Shown here: positions 6,503-16,401 of the stretch, in pieces
How positions within the stretch are numbered: position 1 is the first letter of the stretch
Layout of the letters: every line of letters starts with the position of its first letter
DNA from: SKVL01 sp051747785
Lineage (GTDB): Bacteria > Patescibacteriota > Minisyncoccia > Phycocordibacterales > CSBR16-193
Assembly: GCA_051747785.1 (NCBI GenBank)
Contig: JBNJGN010000001.1
Coordinates: forward strand, 1 to 44,514
Direction of reading: 5' to 3'
Length of the DNA: 44,514 nucleotides
The notes under the pieces: model-generated
Told to the model about the DNA's origin: nothing
The model's database searches: none
The model's input: the letters and a program-made list of their open reading frames with translations, nothing else
Translations under genes and position numbers: made by a program

Positions 6503-8290
6503 TTATTCTTCTTGCTGTGTCATCTTTATGAAAACCTCATAAGGAACGTTAACCTTTCCTTTGTCTTTCATTTTCTTTTTGCCTTCTTTCTGTTTCTCTC
6601 TTAACTTCATCTTCCTGGTTATGTCTCCTCCATATAATTTAGCGGTAACATCCTTACGTAAAGCGGGAAGAGTTTTAGATGAGATTATTCTTCCAAAAGC
6701 TCTAGCCTGTATTTTAGCAGCAAACATCTGTCTGGGCATTACGGAATAAAGCTTCTCTACTGTTTTTTTAGACTCACTCTCAACCTGCCTGCGAGAGATC
6801 ACTCTAGAAAAAACAGGCATCACCTCATCAGCTATGATAACATCCATACGTACAACATCCGCTTCCCTCATACCCTTAGTTTCGTAAGACATAGAAGCAA
6901 ACCCTGAAGATACACTTTTTACCTTATCAAAAAAGTTCCTCATGAGCTCACGTAAAGGCATATCAGCAGAAATTGAGGTCCTCTGATCACCAATAGTCTC
7001 AGAAGCGCCCACTATAGCCTCATGTTCGTATAGGACTGACAGTACAGTACCTATATAATCAGCCGGAGTTATTATCCGAAGCTCTACCCATGGCTCATAG
7101 ACAACCAGATCTTTCCTGTCATCAGGAAACATATGAGAAGAGTAAATTTTCTCTTTCTCTCCGGAACCGTAAACTATCTCGTACTCCACAGAAGGCATTG
7201 TCACTACCAGTTCCAGATCAAATTCTCTCTTTATTCGCTCAGTAATAATCTCCAAATGAAGCATTCCTAGAAAACCACAACGGAAACCCTTACCCAGAGC
7301 TTGAGAAGACTCTTCGTCAAAAGATAAAGAAGAATCAGATAGCTTTAGACGCTCCAGTGCCTGTCTTAGTGCAACAAACTCATCTTGTCCTTCAGGATAG
7401 ATAGAAGCCCAAACAATTGGTTGAGGAGTTCTATAACCCGACAGAGGTTCATTCAAACGCTTCTCCGATGAAAGCGTATCTCCCACAGAGGCTATATTTG
7501 GCTCTTTAAGACCCGTTACAATGTAACCTATTTCACCGGGTCCAAGAGACTCTACTGGCACATTCTGAGGAGAAAAAACCCCAACTTCCGCGGCCTTAAA
7601 AGAAGTTCCGCCGGCATGTAAAAAAAGTTCATCTCCTTTCTTAACTTGCCCATCAAATACCCTAATATAAACCACAACTCCTCGGTGATTGGAGTACTCA
7701 AAATCAAAGACCAAAGAACGAAAACCGGAATGGTCTCCCGGGCTCGGGGCCGGGATATCTCTAACAATTCTACCTAGAAGATCTTCCACCCCTTCTCCGG
7801 TTTTGCCGGAGGCAAGGCTTATCTCCTCTTTAGAGCAACCTATTAGATCCATAACCTCTTTAGAAACCTCCTCAATACGAGCCTGCTGAGAATCAACTTT
7901 AGTCAAAACCGGCAGTATTTCAAGATCCGCATCAAGAGCATCCCAGAGCGTGGTCAATGTCTGCGCCTGTATCCCCTGAGTAGCGTCAACCAACAGCAAA
8001 GAACCTTCCACCGCCTTTAGAGCCCTGGAAACCTCATAAGAAAAATCAATATGACCCGGTGTATCTATTAGATTAAGTACATATTCCGGACTGTGACCAT
8101 ACATCATCCTGGCTGGTTGCATCTTTATGGTTATACCCCTCTCACGCTCTAAGTCCATACTATCCAAAACCTGATCCTTCATCTTTCTACCCTCAACGGT
8201 ATGCGTAAGTTCCAACATGCGATCAGCCAAGGTTGATTTACCGTGATCAACGTGACTTATTATAGAAAAATTACGTATACTGTCGGTCAT
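6503..8290 (-). CDS. lepA: Translation elongation factor 4 (LepA), ribosome-associated GTPase
   Basis: A 595-residue translational GTPase that acts on the ribosome, thought to remodel or back-translocate stalled complexes. G-motifs are complete: G1 HVDHGKST (residues 13-20), G2 RERGITI, G3 DTPGHID, G4 TKVD and G5 SGKTGEG. Domain II, the EF-G-like domains and the LepA-specific C-terminal domain follow (SVMPRQMFAAKIQARAFGRI, ending with Lys-rich sequence and EVFIKMTQQEE). Length is normal (about 600). An AAAGGA ribosome binding site precedes the ATG. It lies downstream of murJ on the same strand with a 90-base gap. Confidence 0.98.
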   Translation of the reverse strand: MTDSIRNFSIISHVDHGKSTLADRMLELTHTVEGRKMKDQVLDSMDLERERGITIKMQPARMMYGHSPEYVLNLIDTPGHIDFSYEVSRALKAVEGSLLLVDATQGIQAQTLTTLWDALDADLEILPVLTKVDSQQARIEEVSKEVMDLIGCSKEEISLASGKTGEGVEDLLGRIVRDIPAPSPGDHSGFRSLVFDFEYSNHRGVVVYIRVFDGQVKKGDELFLHAGGTSFKAAEVGVFSPQNVPVESLGPGEIGYIVTGLKEPNIASVGDTLSSEKRLNEPLSGYRTPQPIVWASIYPEGQDEFVALRQALERLKLSDSSLSFDEESSQALGKGFRCGFLGMLHLEIITERIKREFDLELVVTMPSVEYEIVYGSGEKEKIYSSHMFPDDRKDLVVYEPWVELRIITPADYIGTVLSVLYEHEAIVGASETIGDQRTSISADMPLRELMRNFFDKVKSVSSGFASMSYETKGMREADVVRMDVIIADEVMPVFSRVISRRQVESESKKTVEKLYSVMPRQMFAAKIQARAFGRIISSKTLPALRKDVTAKLYGGDITRKMKLREKQKEGKKKMKDKGKVNVPYEVFIKMTQQEE

Positions 8291-8380
8291 ATTCCTTTAT
8301 TTTTTATAAAATCTGAATCACAGAATTAATGCCACCTTAACACTTAAAAGGCATAAAGGAAACACCGTATTCCATCAAGA

Positions 8381-10054
8381 TCATACTTTTGTTTCTGAAA
8401 TTGGTGGTTTTACTTTCCAAAAACGATGTTTTAAAGTTTCCATTACAACTTTTATTTCTTTATTGTTTAAAAGCAAAAGAACCAAAACATTCATTAAAAG
8501 AGCCACAATTCCCGCACAAACCCCTTGAACAAGAACTGTAAACAGTGTATTAAGTTCAAAGAAAAGACTATATACCGCTAAAGTAACATAAGCCCCAGAA
8601 CCTGCAATAATTGAAGATGCAAATATCTGTGAAAAAGTAACTAAAATAGGATAAGAAAAACCCTTACATCTTCTTTCCAAAAGCAACCAGAAAAGGATCC
8701 CGTTTACTGTCATTCCCGCCGAAAAAGCTAGGGGGAGCATCAAGACCTCCGTTCCATAAAGGTCTTCCACTCTTAATAAAGATTCCATAAAATAGCGAAA
8801 CAGATCAGCGTTTTTGAAAAAATAAGTCAGAATAAAAGCAGAAGCGACAGCACAAGCACCGGAAAAAAGATTAATAAAAAGAGGCAAAGCCGTTTTTCCC
8901 ATAGCGTAGTAGCTCCTTATAAAAAGAAGTACCAAACCCTGAAAAACAACAGAAATAGAGAAAAGCGCCAGTGCGGCAGCTGTTAACTGAGTAGCACTCC
9001 AATCAAACTGACCAGTTCCAAGAACAACACGAACTATCTGAGCTCTTAAAACAATAAAGATAACTGTGGCAGGTATGGACCAGAATATAATATGCTGAGC
9101 CGATGTTATAACATAACGCCAATACTGTTCTATTTTCCCCTGTGAGAACAGCTTGGTTATAGTGGGAAAAACCGCAAGGGAGTAACTGACCCCTATGGTA
9201 CTTAACACAACCGACTGTAAATTGAAAGAAAAGTTAAAAACCGTTATTGACCCTTCAGCCATCAAAGAGGCGACCGAAAGCAGAGCCAGGATCAAAAGAT
9301 TAGTAATTCCCATAGTTAAGGTCCTGGGTATTGAAAGCTTAGCAACAGATCTAAAAACAGAAATATCAGGTTTTAAGGAGAATCCGGGTAAGAAACCTTT
9401 TTGAATAATAAAAGGTACATGGATGAACATATGTAAAAAAGCTCCCAAAATAACACCCAAAGCAACACCTAAAACACCTAATCCAGGGGCTAAAAAGACT
9501 ATACCAGCAATAATACCAAGATTATACATTACTGGACTTAAGGCATAGAGAAAAAATCTCTGGTGAGTTTGACTTATACTACCAAACAGATTTGACACTC
9601 CTAATAGTATAGGAGAGAGAAGCATCACACGAGTCATCACCACCAAAAGCTGAAAATCCTCCCCGGAAAAACCCGGAAAAACAAAAGAAAGGATACTAGG
9701 AGTAAACAGAAAAACAACAACGCTTACAAGTACTATCAGTGTGAAGAATAAGGTAAAAATCTGCCTTATAAAATACCTCGCCTCCTCTTTCTCTTCCTTG
9801 ATCCGTTCCACCAAAAAAGGAACGATAACGGAAACGGATACCAAAGACCCTATTGTGATAAAGATAAAATCAGGGACCCTGAAAGCGGCATAATATATGT
9901 CCAACTCTATTCCCGCACCAAAATTATGAGCGAGCAAGCGATCACGTACAAGTGCCAATACTTGAGAAGACAGAGCGAAAAACCCAAGAAGAAACGCCGC
10001 CTGATGAAGACCCAAAATTTCCTTGTTCAAGAAATTAAGTAGTCTTCTAACCAT
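8381..10054 (-). CDS. murJ: Lipid II flippase MurJ
   Basis: A 557-residue MOP-superfamily membrane protein with about 14 transmembrane segments. It flips the peptidoglycan precursor lipid II across the cytoplasmic membrane. Hallmarks are the N-terminal SSQVLALVRDRLLAHNFGAG with its RD..A.FG pattern, the DIYYAAFRVPDF segment, and RSYYAMGKTALP after the middle helices. It starts 22 bases after the TPR/ligase-like gene and is probably co-transcribed with it, which groups glycan polymerisation or transfer with precursor export. Confidence 0.93.
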   Translation of the reverse strand: MVRRLLNFLNKEILGLHQAAFLLGFFALSSQVLALVRDRLLAHNFGAGIELDIYYAAFRVPDFIFITIGSLVSVSVIVPFLVERIKEEKEEARYFIRQIFTLFFTLIVLVSVVVFLFTPSILSFVFPGFSGEDFQLLVVMTRVMLLSPILLGVSNLFGSISQTHQRFFLYALSPVMYNLGIIAGIVFLAPGLGVLGVALGVILGAFLHMFIHVPFIIQKGFLPGFSLKPDISVFRSVAKLSIPRTLTMGITNLLILALLSVASLMAEGSITVFNFSFNLQSVVLSTIGVSYSLAVFPTITKLFSQGKIEQYWRYVITSAQHIIFWSIPATVIFIVLRAQIVRVVLGTGQFDWSATQLTAAALALFSISVVFQGLVLLFIRSYYAMGKTALPLFINLFSGACAVASAFILTYFFKNADLFRYFMESLLRVEDLYGTEVLMLPLAFSAGMTVNGILFWLLLERRCKGFSYPILVTFSQIFASSIIAGSGAYVTLAVYSLFFELNTLFTVLVQGVCAGIVALLMNVLVLLLLNNKEIKVVMETLKHRFWKVKPPISETKV

Positions 10055-10076
10055 ATCATTTCATAACCGAGAGTAA

Positions 10077-12605
10077 CTATTCGGTTTCCTCTACTTCTGA
10101 GTCTTCTTCCGTTTCTATTAATTCATCTCCTTCTGCATCCTCTGCATCTTCCTGTAAAATTTCTTCCTCTTCATCTTCAGGGACTTCATCTCCCATTTCG
10201 GGAACATCTTCTTCAACAGGCAACTCTGGAGTAGGTTCTTCAAATTCGGCTACATCAGCCAGAGGATCATCCTCCCCTTCTCTCATATTATCTAGAACAC
10301 TCACAAGTTGGGAAATGTCATTATACCTTTCAGCCAGATCCTCCATCAACTCTATGGCAGTTTCTTCTCTCTCGGTTTGGTAGAGTGAAAGACTCAAGAA
10401 ATATCTAGCATTATCAAACCCGGGTGCCAGATTAACAGCCCTGGCAAAAGCATTAGACGCTTCACTCAACTGCTGATCCTCATAATGAAGTATACCTAAC
10501 TGGAAGTGCAAACCGGCATCAAACGGCTCTACAGCCAAAGCTTGAGAAACAGACTCTCTGGCTTCTTCCAAATTACCATCCCTGATATCCAATTGTGATT
10601 TAAAGAACATGGCATTGGCATAATTGGGCTTCATCTCAAGAGCTTCCTCGGTATAACGACGAGCTTCTTCCATGTCCTCATTTACAAGCTCAAACCTTGC
10701 CATTTGAAGCACCAGTGCAGGGTTCTTAGGATTATGTTCTATAGCCCTCTCATATGCATTTTTCGCTTCCGAATAAGCATTAACATCGGAAACATTAAAA
10801 GCAAGCATTTCCTGATATATTCTTCCTAAAGTAAGCCAGTTCCGATAACCTACATTCCTTAGATCAGTTGCTTTTCTTGCTCTATTTATAGCTAAACGAA
10901 ATTCCGATCCAGCACTTTGAACAAAACTGTCTTGATTTATTTGACCACTTTCTAAAAGCCCAATGTATTCACGTATCCTGGCAATAGGAAATTCCGCGGC
11001 TGTTCTGTAATACCTATCTTGCTCCGCGAGGCTAACAGCCCAGTCAAAATTATCTTCAGCCGCCTCCATATCCTCTTCACCAAGATAGGCATAAGCTGCT
11101 TTTTCATAAAAGTAAGCGGAAACACCCCTTTGCACCAAAAAGGCACTGAAAATAACCAATGCTCCCGCAATAACTATTATCCCCACGGCATAAAGTGACC
11201 CTTTTCTATCTCTCATATTAATATTAACCGAAACAGTTTGAAGCTTGCCTTCCCGAACCAGCACACCCAAAGAAATGGCGGCAAAGATAAAGAACAAAGA
11301 AAGCACCGCCACAGGAAGAAGTGTCATGAACATTGCCACCAATATTATCAACGAAGCGGAAGCGGAAGATATGAAGGCGTAACGCGTAAAATTATCATTG
11401 TCAAAAGATCGGGTCATAAAACCTCGCCACAGAACTAAAAGATAAAGTACAACAAAAACGATCCAAGCCGCCAACCCTAATATACCGACAGTGGTCGGTA
11501 CCGAACTTAACAAGCTATGACCTTGACCGAACTCAACATTCCAGAAGCGAGTATTCAATATCTCCTGAGGTTTATACTGCATCCACTGATAAGAGAAGTC
11601 CATAGGCCCAGCACCCAATGCCGCCTGAATAGGACCCTCAAATACTGTTGACTTGGCAACGTGAGCAGTAGCACCAAATGAAGGTCGCAGATCATCTGAG
11701 GCCACACCTATATTGCCGGACAGAACCTCCGACAGAGAACCTCCAAAGAAAACAAAAGTGATCACAATAAACAAGGTTACCAATGAGACAATGGGAACCC
11801 CGGCTCCTTCGGCGCCCTGCTGACCTCCTGTCATTTTATAAACAGTAAAAAGCAAAACAACAGCACCGATGGTGATCCAAAGCCAAGTCACGTTAACAAG
11901 CACCAAGAAAAACAAGGAAATAAGCATTAACAGCAATAACAGCCACTTAAAAAGCGGTTTTAGCTTGAACATTTCATGGGTAAATAACGCCAAAGTAAAC
12001 ACAACACCGAAGAGTATCCCCGCTCCGGTCCAAGATTCAACGGGACTGGAATTGAGAGAATCAAAAAATCCCAAAGAAAGAAATTCCGATCCTGCAAAAA
12101 AGCGAACAAGGAAAAACAAAGCCAACACCAAAGAAGACGCCGCCAGAGCAGAGTAAAAATAGAAGACATTAGAGTTCTTTTGAAAAAAGAATAAGGTCAG
12201 GAAAAATAGAGCGAATAAAAATGTCACCGCAGCGAAAGTGTATACTTCTGAGCCATATCCGGCCACAGAAAGCGAGAAACCGGACTCGGAAAAGATACTG
12301 GATATAAAATACACTACAGGAATTGACAGAGCGGCGATGAACAGAGGATGTTTCGGTAAACTCAACCCCCCACTCTTAAGTGAGAGCGCCGTCATTAGAA
12401 TAAAAGCTATCGCCACAACAGCTATTACAAAAAGTATCTTACCGGTGGAAAAATTGAAAAAAGGAGAAGGGATAAAGAACAGTGGCACCAGAAAAGCAAA
12501 AGCTATCAAGAGAGATGATCCCAAATTATTTAACTTTTTCAAGGATAACGACAGTGCCTTGGATCTATTATTCAAACCTTCGTGCTGATTATTTTCCCCA
12601 TTCAT
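10077..12605 (-). CDS. O-antigen ligase/polymerase-like membrane protein with C-terminal TPR repeats
   Basis: An 842-residue protein. Residues about 30-490 contain some twelve transmembrane segments, including a Wzy/WaaL-type region (ALGAGPMDFSYQW, then GHSLLSSVPTTVGILGLAAW). Residues about 510-780 form TPR-like helical pairs, for example AYERAIEHNPKNPALVLQMA, ARRYTEEALEMKPNYANAMF and AFARAVNLAPGFDNARYFLS. The last 60 residues are almost entirely acidic. This fusion is frequent in CPR genomes and is usually annotated O-antigen ligase-like or TPR protein; glycan polymerisation or transfer is a family-based guess. It is first in a probable operon with murJ and has an extended -10 promoter with an operator-like palindrome. 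Confidence 0.8.
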   Translation of the reverse strand: MNGENNQHEGLNNRSKALSLSLKKLNNLGSSLLIAFAFLVPLFFIPSPFFNFSTGKILFVIAVVAIAFILMTALSLKSGGLSLPKHPLFIAALSIPVVYFISSIFSESGFSLSVAGYGSEVYTFAAVTFLFALFFLTLFFFQKNSNVFYFYSALAASSLVLALFFLVRFFAGSEFLSLGFFDSLNSSPVESWTGAGILFGVVFTLALFTHEMFKLKPLFKWLLLLLMLISLFFLVLVNVTWLWITIGAVVLLFTVYKMTGGQQGAEGAGVPIVSLVTLFIVITFVFFGGSLSEVLSGNIGVASDDLRPSFGATAHVAKSTVFEGPIQAALGAGPMDFSYQWMQYKPQEILNTRFWNVEFGQGHSLLSSVPTTVGILGLAAWIVFVVLYLLVLWRGFMTRSFDNDNFTRYAFISSASASLIILVAMFMTLLPVAVLSLFFIFAAISLGVLVREGKLQTVSVNINMRDRKGSLYAVGIIVIAGALVIFSAFLVQRGVSAYFYEKAAYAYLGEEDMEAAEDNFDWAVSLAEQDRYYRTAAEFPIARIREYIGLLESGQINQDSFVQSAGSEFRLAINRARKATDLRNVGYRNWLTLGRIYQEMLAFNVSDVNAYSEAKNAYERAIEHNPKNPALVLQMARFELVNEDMEEARRYTEEALEMKPNYANAMFFKSQLDIRDGNLEEARESVSQALAVEPFDAGLHFQLGILHYEDQQLSEASNAFARAVNLAPGFDNARYFLSLSLYQTEREETAIELMEDLAERYNDISQLVSVLDNMREGEDDPLADVAEFEEPTPELPVEEDVPEMGDEVPEDEEEEILQEDAEDAEGDELIETEEDSEVEETE

Positions 12606-12634
12606 AATAAAGAATATTAATTTTACTTATAAAG

Positions 12635-12668
12635 ATTATAACATTCGTTTCAAGGAGACCCTTGAAAC
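12635..12668 (-). promoter_or_regulatory. Extended -10 promoter with overlapping palindrome for the TPR-murJ operon
   Basis: On the minus strand an extended -10, TGTTATAAT (hexamer at 12635-12640), lies 29 bases upstream of the ATG. Immediately upstream is a perfect 9-bp inverted repeat, GTTTCAAGG and CCTTGAAAC around AGAC (12647-12668), which occupies the spacer and -35 region. That position suits a repressor or activator site. The sequence is seen; the role is inferred. Confidence 0.5.
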
Positions 12669-12787
12669 TAAAACCGCCCTCTCCTTTCTCTCGAAAGAAC
12701 TTAATTCATTTTATTATCAAAAGAGAGGTAAATCAAGTGTAGATAATAAACATGGCTAAAATAAACAGAATTCAACCAAATTTTCTG

Positions 12788-12861
12788 AGCCTGGGGTGGG
12801 GCACGATCCCACAACCTGCCGATTACAAATCGGCTGCTCTAGCCAATTGAGCTACCCAGGC
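12788..12861 (-). tRNA. tRNA-Thr (TGT)
   Basis: A 74-base cloverleaf with acceptor stem GCCTGGG/CCCAGGC and discriminator T. The anticodon stem GCCGA/TCGGC holds loop TTTGTAA, anticodon TGT, reading ACA/ACG. CCA is not encoded. Confidence 0.94.
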
Positions 12862-12925
12862 TTTTTTTAATATCACTTATGAAATATACAACAACAGATA
12901 GTATCTTTGCAACCAAAAAAGATGA

Positions 12926-13339
12926 TCAACCTTCATTATCACTTGCTTTTTCATCTGTTCTTACAGATTTATTTTGTGATGTATTCCAAGATATAGTTCT
13001 TAAATATAAAGAGGTTTCATTTCTATACCTGGCCATATGCCTTTCTCTTAACCTATCCAAAAAACGAAAATACCAAGTACTTAATCTAAACTTCGTCCTC
13101 CTAGAAACTCTATGCATAGGATAGACCACTCTAGTTAAAAAAAACAGAGACACTTTACCTTTAAAAGTAAAAACAAACTCTCTGATAAAGATAAAAAACT
13201 CTCTTAAAACAAGATCATAAGAACGAATGTACCTAGAAAACGCAAAATCCGTGCCTAAGTAAAGCTCCGTTTTCTTATATATCAAGAATAATATAAGTAG
13301 TATCAGAGGAATAAAAAAAAGTCCTTCTGAAATTGACAT
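12926..13339 (-). CDS. Membrane-anchored basic protein downstream of tsf
   Basis: A 137-residue protein with one N-terminal transmembrane segment (EGLFFIPLILLILFLIYKK), then an Arg- and aromatic-rich region (RYIRSYDLVLREFFIFIREF, FLDRLRERHMARYRNE) and a polar tail. It begins 11 bases after the tsf stop and so is probably expressed with rpsB-tsf. I do not recognise the family. The composition suggests an inner-membrane protein with a basic cytoplasmic part. Its position between tsf and tRNA-Thr supports it as a real gene. Confidence 0.65.
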   Translation of the reverse strand: MSISEGLFFIPLILLILFLIYKKTELYLGTDFAFSRYIRSYDLVLREFFIFIREFVFTFKGKVSLFFLTRVVYPMHRVSRRTKFRLSTWYFRFLDRLRERHMARYRNETSLYLRTISWNTSQNKSVRTDEKASDNEG

Positions 13340-13350
13340 GATAAGTTCAA

Positions 13351-13938
13351 TTATTCACCAACTTCGTAACGCGTGAATCTGGTGACCTCTATTCTCTCAC
13401 CAAACTTTTGAATAGCTTCATCAATGAGGCCGGCTATAGTCTTATCGCCATCTTTTATATACGGCTGCTCCATCAGCGCTATTTCACTTAAATAAGAAGA
13501 GAGCTTACCTTCAACAGCCTTTTCGCGAACCCCGTCAGGCTTATCTGATAGCTCTTTTTCAAAGTCTTCTCTCATAGAACTCTTATCCTCTTCGGGAACT
13601 TCTTCAGCAGAAGTATACTGAGGATTCATCGCCGCTACATGCATCGCTATATTATAAGCGAGATCAATAAATTCTTCATTTTTAGCGACAAAATCTGTCT
13701 CACAGGAAAGCTCCAAAAGAACTCCTACTGTTTTGGTGTTGTGAATATAAGAGACAATTCTTCCAGCCCCCAACGTACGGTCTTTTTTCTTATCTGCTGT
13801 TTCCTTGCTCTTCTTCTGTAAAAGTTCAGCTGCTTTTTTCATGTCCCCACCAGCTTCCTCAAGGGCATTCTTGCACTTCATAACAGAAACTCCTGTTTCA
13901 TCGCGAAGTTTTTTTACATCTTCGGTTGTTGTATCCAT
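13351..13938 (-). CDS. tsf: Translation elongation factor Ts
   Basis: A 195-residue guanine-nucleotide exchange factor for EF-Tu. The N-terminal UBA-like module is clear (VKKLRDETGVSVMKCKNALEEAGGDMKKA), followed by the GRIVSYIHN strand and the EF-Tu-contacting LLELSCETDFVAKNEEF. It ends soon after the first core subdomain, so it is the short form (E. coli 283 residues, Thermus about 196). It follows rpsB by 40 bases, the classical rpsB-tsf pair. Confidence 0.97.
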   Translation of the reverse strand: MDTTTEDVKKLRDETGVSVMKCKNALEEAGGDMKKAAELLQKKSKETADKKKDRTLGAGRIVSYIHNTKTVGVLLELSCETDFVAKNEEFIDLAYNIAMHVAAMNPQYTSAEEVPEEDKSSMREDFEKELSDKPDGVREKAVEGKLSSYLSEIALMEQPYIKDGDKTIAGLIDEAIQKFGERIEVTRFTRYEVGE

Positions 13939-13978
13939 AATTAGTTATTATAAATTATTATTTAAGACCAAAAACTTT

Positions 13979-14725
13979 TTATTTTTCCTGATCTTCCGAA
14001 GTAAACTGTTTCATTCCACTTTCATAAGCCTCTACAATCCTGGAAAGGATATGGTCAATGCTTTTTTGAACCGAACTGTTTCCTGGAATGGCCACATCAA
14101 CTTCTGAGAGATCACAGTTTGAGTTTGATAAAGTTACAACTGGAATATTAAGCTGTTTAGCCTCTCTCAGAGCAGTATACTCCTTGCTTATATCAACTAT
14201 AAATATTGCTGACGGTAGATCATTCATTTTTCTGATACCGCCAAAAGTTCTTTTTAAAGTTTCAATTTCTCGATCAAGTAAAAGACGTTCTTTTTTAGTA
14301 TATTTAGCAAAAACTCCCTTTTCATTATCACTCTCCAAATCATCAAGTTTTTGAACCCTTTTACTTATTTGAGAATGATTGGTCAAAGTTCCTCCAACCC
14401 AACGTCCGGAAACATAAGGTTGATCTATCCTTGTAGCGTTGTTCTCTACAGGTTTTCTGGCCTCATTTTTACCGCCCACAAAGAGAACATTCGCCTTTTT
14501 TCTTCCTAGGTCTTCAAAAAATCTCTCTGCCTCCTTTATCTTCTCCTCGGTTTTCTCCAAATCAAATATTTCAACATTATTCTTCACTCCGAAAATATAA
14601 GGGCTCACTGAAGGGTGCCTCCTTGAACGGCTATAAGCATAATGAGCCCCTACTGAAAAAAGCTCTCTTATATTATCATCTTCAATTTTTGAAGTTTTGT
14701 CTGTTTTTTCTTTTACGGCTATCAT
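13979..14725 (-). CDS. rpsB: 30S ribosomal protein S2
   Basis: S2 binds the back of the 30S head-body junction, near the anti-Shine-Dalgarno region. The typical start IRELFSVGAHYAYSRSRRHPSVSPYIFG matches the family GxHxGHxxxxxNPxMxxYIFG pattern in degenerate form. RWVGGTLTNHSQI and the C-terminal NIPVVTLSNSNCDLSEVDVAIPGN are diagnostic. I take the ATG at 14725 (248 residues); the longer TTG frame to 14764 would start inside the -35 box. The predicted transcript starts only about 3 bases before this ATG. Confidence 0.96.
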   Translation of the reverse strand: MIAVKEKTDKTSKIEDDNIRELFSVGAHYAYSRSRRHPSVSPYIFGVKNNVEIFDLEKTEEKIKEAERFFEDLGRKKANVLFVGGKNEARKPVENNATRIDQPYVSGRWVGGTLTNHSQISKRVQKLDDLESDNEKGVFAKYTKKERLLLDREIETLKRTFGGIRKMNDLPSAIFIVDISKEYTALREAKQLNIPVVTLSNSNCDLSEVDVAIPGNSSVQKSIDHILSRIVEAYESGMKQFTSEDQEK

Positions 14726-14735
14726 ATAGGTTAGG

Positions 14736-14764
14736 AGTGTATCAAATTTATCAAAAATGCGCAA
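14736..14764 (-). promoter_or_regulatory. Promoter of the rpsB-tsf operon
   Basis: On the minus strand TTGCGC, 17 bases, TACACT. Ten bases separate the -10 from the ATG, so the mRNA has almost no 5' leader. Confidence 0.6.
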
Positions 14765-14812
14765 TAAAATACAACCTATTTAATAGGAACTGCGTAGGAA
14801 AATCTAAAAAAA

Positions 14813-16345
14813 CTATATCTCAAATACCAGAAGATCCCACCAGTGGGAATCTCCTCTCTTAGAAATAACAGGGTTATTAAGAACATCTCCGTATGGAGTA
14901 TAAACTTTACTTTCAGCCATATTTCCAGCAAACACAATATGAACACCGCTCCAACGAGCCTGCACTCTTAACATAGTATCCAGCCGCTGTTCCAACTGAT
15001 GAGAATTATCAAACCAAGAAAGAGAAACCATATTCACTATAAAAGGAACCTTTTCTTTTCTCTTCATTACCAAACTCTTTACTCCGTAAGGCGACACGTT
15101 CTCAAAACAAAAAAGAACAGCTGGACTACCGTCAGGTAAATTAGACTGGCTATCAGATCCCGGAACATAATTCATCACCTCAGAAAGAACATTAAGAGCG
15201 TCATCTTGTCCCAAAAATGACACTGATCTAATAAAAAGATAAGACAAAAACTCTCCCTGTGGAACAAGATACTGCTTATCAAATCTATATAGAGAGTTAG
15301 TGTCATTATTATACAAAAAACCTTTTAATACACTTTCATCACCCAGAGACACTTTTCCACTGCCGATAAGCTGTACTGAGCTAGTGGCAAACTCTTTACT
15401 TAACCAAGACTTAGCCTCTTGATAGTCAGAAAAACCATTAAGAAAACGAGTGTCCTCCGGAAGTAAAATATGATCTGCAGAAGTCTCCCCTGCCAGTACT
15501 ACACCTTTCCGCATTAATTCATGCTGTTTACTGCCCATATCAGGATTAGAACGAAATTCCCTATCAAAATAAGTCTGCAAAACTGCGATCCTTAACCCTT
15601 TAGGCTCGACATTAGGACTTTCCTTAAAATAAAAAAGACCGTAACCTAAAACGGCCAGTGCTAAAATAAAGACAGTTATAAAAGATAATGAAATATTCTT
15701 AAACCTATTTATATACCAAATAATTATTACAACGGTAACAGCAGCCAAAGATAGGATATAAACTCCGCCCAAAGCAGATAAATGAAAAAGGGGTTCATAA
15801 TGAGCAAGATGATATCCCAAATAAGAAAAGCTAAAACGAGCATTCAAGAAAGCCCCCTCCCCTATAGTAAAAAGGGAAAAAAAGATTGATCCCGCTATTT
15901 CACACACCAACCAAAAAACAGGAACGAGTACTAAATATAAAGGTTTTTTAGCCTGAAAAAAACACCAAACAAAAAAACCACACACCATTCCAGCCAATCC
16001 CAAAAAAGCCGCAGAAAGAAACCAACAGATACCAATAAAAGAAAATTGCAATATGCTGGAAAAATCTTCCAAGTAACTAATGGGAAAAACAGACCACGCC
16101 CAAAACACACTCAGAGATCCCGAAACAGTCCAAGATATAAAACCCAAAATGGCCGCCTTACCTCTAGATGCAACATTTGCCCATAACCAAAATAAAAGAA
16201 ATAGCCCTAAAACATAAATCCACCACAGTTGGGGGATTACAAAACCAATCCCTAAAAGAAAACCAGCAAAGGCACCGGAAAGATATCTGTGAGTTATAAG
16301 TTTTTCCCTTATTTGCTTTTTTAGTTCATCTCTCTCTTTCAACAC
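14813..16345 (-). CDS. lnt: Apolipoprotein N-acyltransferase (Lnt)-like protein
   Basis: A 510-residue protein with about eight N-terminal transmembrane segments (residues 20-250), followed by a carbon-nitrogen hydrolase (nitrilase-fold) domain. The expected triad positions are visible: Glu in HILLPEDTRF, Lys in RFDKQYLVPQGEF (family YxKxxLVPFGE) and Cys in AVLFCFENVSPYG. Lnt N-acylates the N-terminal Cys of lipoproteins at the membrane. No lgt or lsp is in the window, so the substrate is not proven. Start: GTG at 16345, because TATTAT ends 6 bases upstream, the same leaderless spacing seen at several genes here. Length matches the family (about 500). Confidence 0.8.
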   Translation of the reverse strand: MLKERDELKKQIREKLITHRYLSGAFAGFLLGIGFVIPQLWWIYVLGLFLLFWLWANVASRGKAAILGFISWTVSGSLSVFWAWSVFPISYLEDFSSILQFSFIGICWFLSAAFLGLAGMVCGFFVWCFFQAKKPLYLVLVPVFWLVCEIAGSIFFSLFTIGEGAFLNARFSFSYLGYHLAHYEPLFHLSALGGVYILSLAAVTVVIIIWYINRFKNISLSFITVFILALAVLGYGLFYFKESPNVEPKGLRIAVLQTYFDREFRSNPDMGSKQHELMRKGVVLAGETSADHILLPEDTRFLNGFSDYQEAKSWLSKEFATSSVQLIGSGKVSLGDESVLKGFLYNNDTNSLYRFDKQYLVPQGEFLSYLFIRSVSFLGQDDALNVLSEVMNYVPGSDSQSNLPDGSPAVLFCFENVSPYGVKSLVMKRKEKVPFIVNMVSLSWFDNSHQLEQRLDTMLRVQARWSGVHIVFAGNMAESKVYTPYGDVLNNPVISKRGDSHWWDLLVFEI

Positions 16346-16401
16346 CTGAATATAATAAACTCTAATTAAAAATAAAAAAAGGGAAAATTAAAAAATTGGA
16401 A

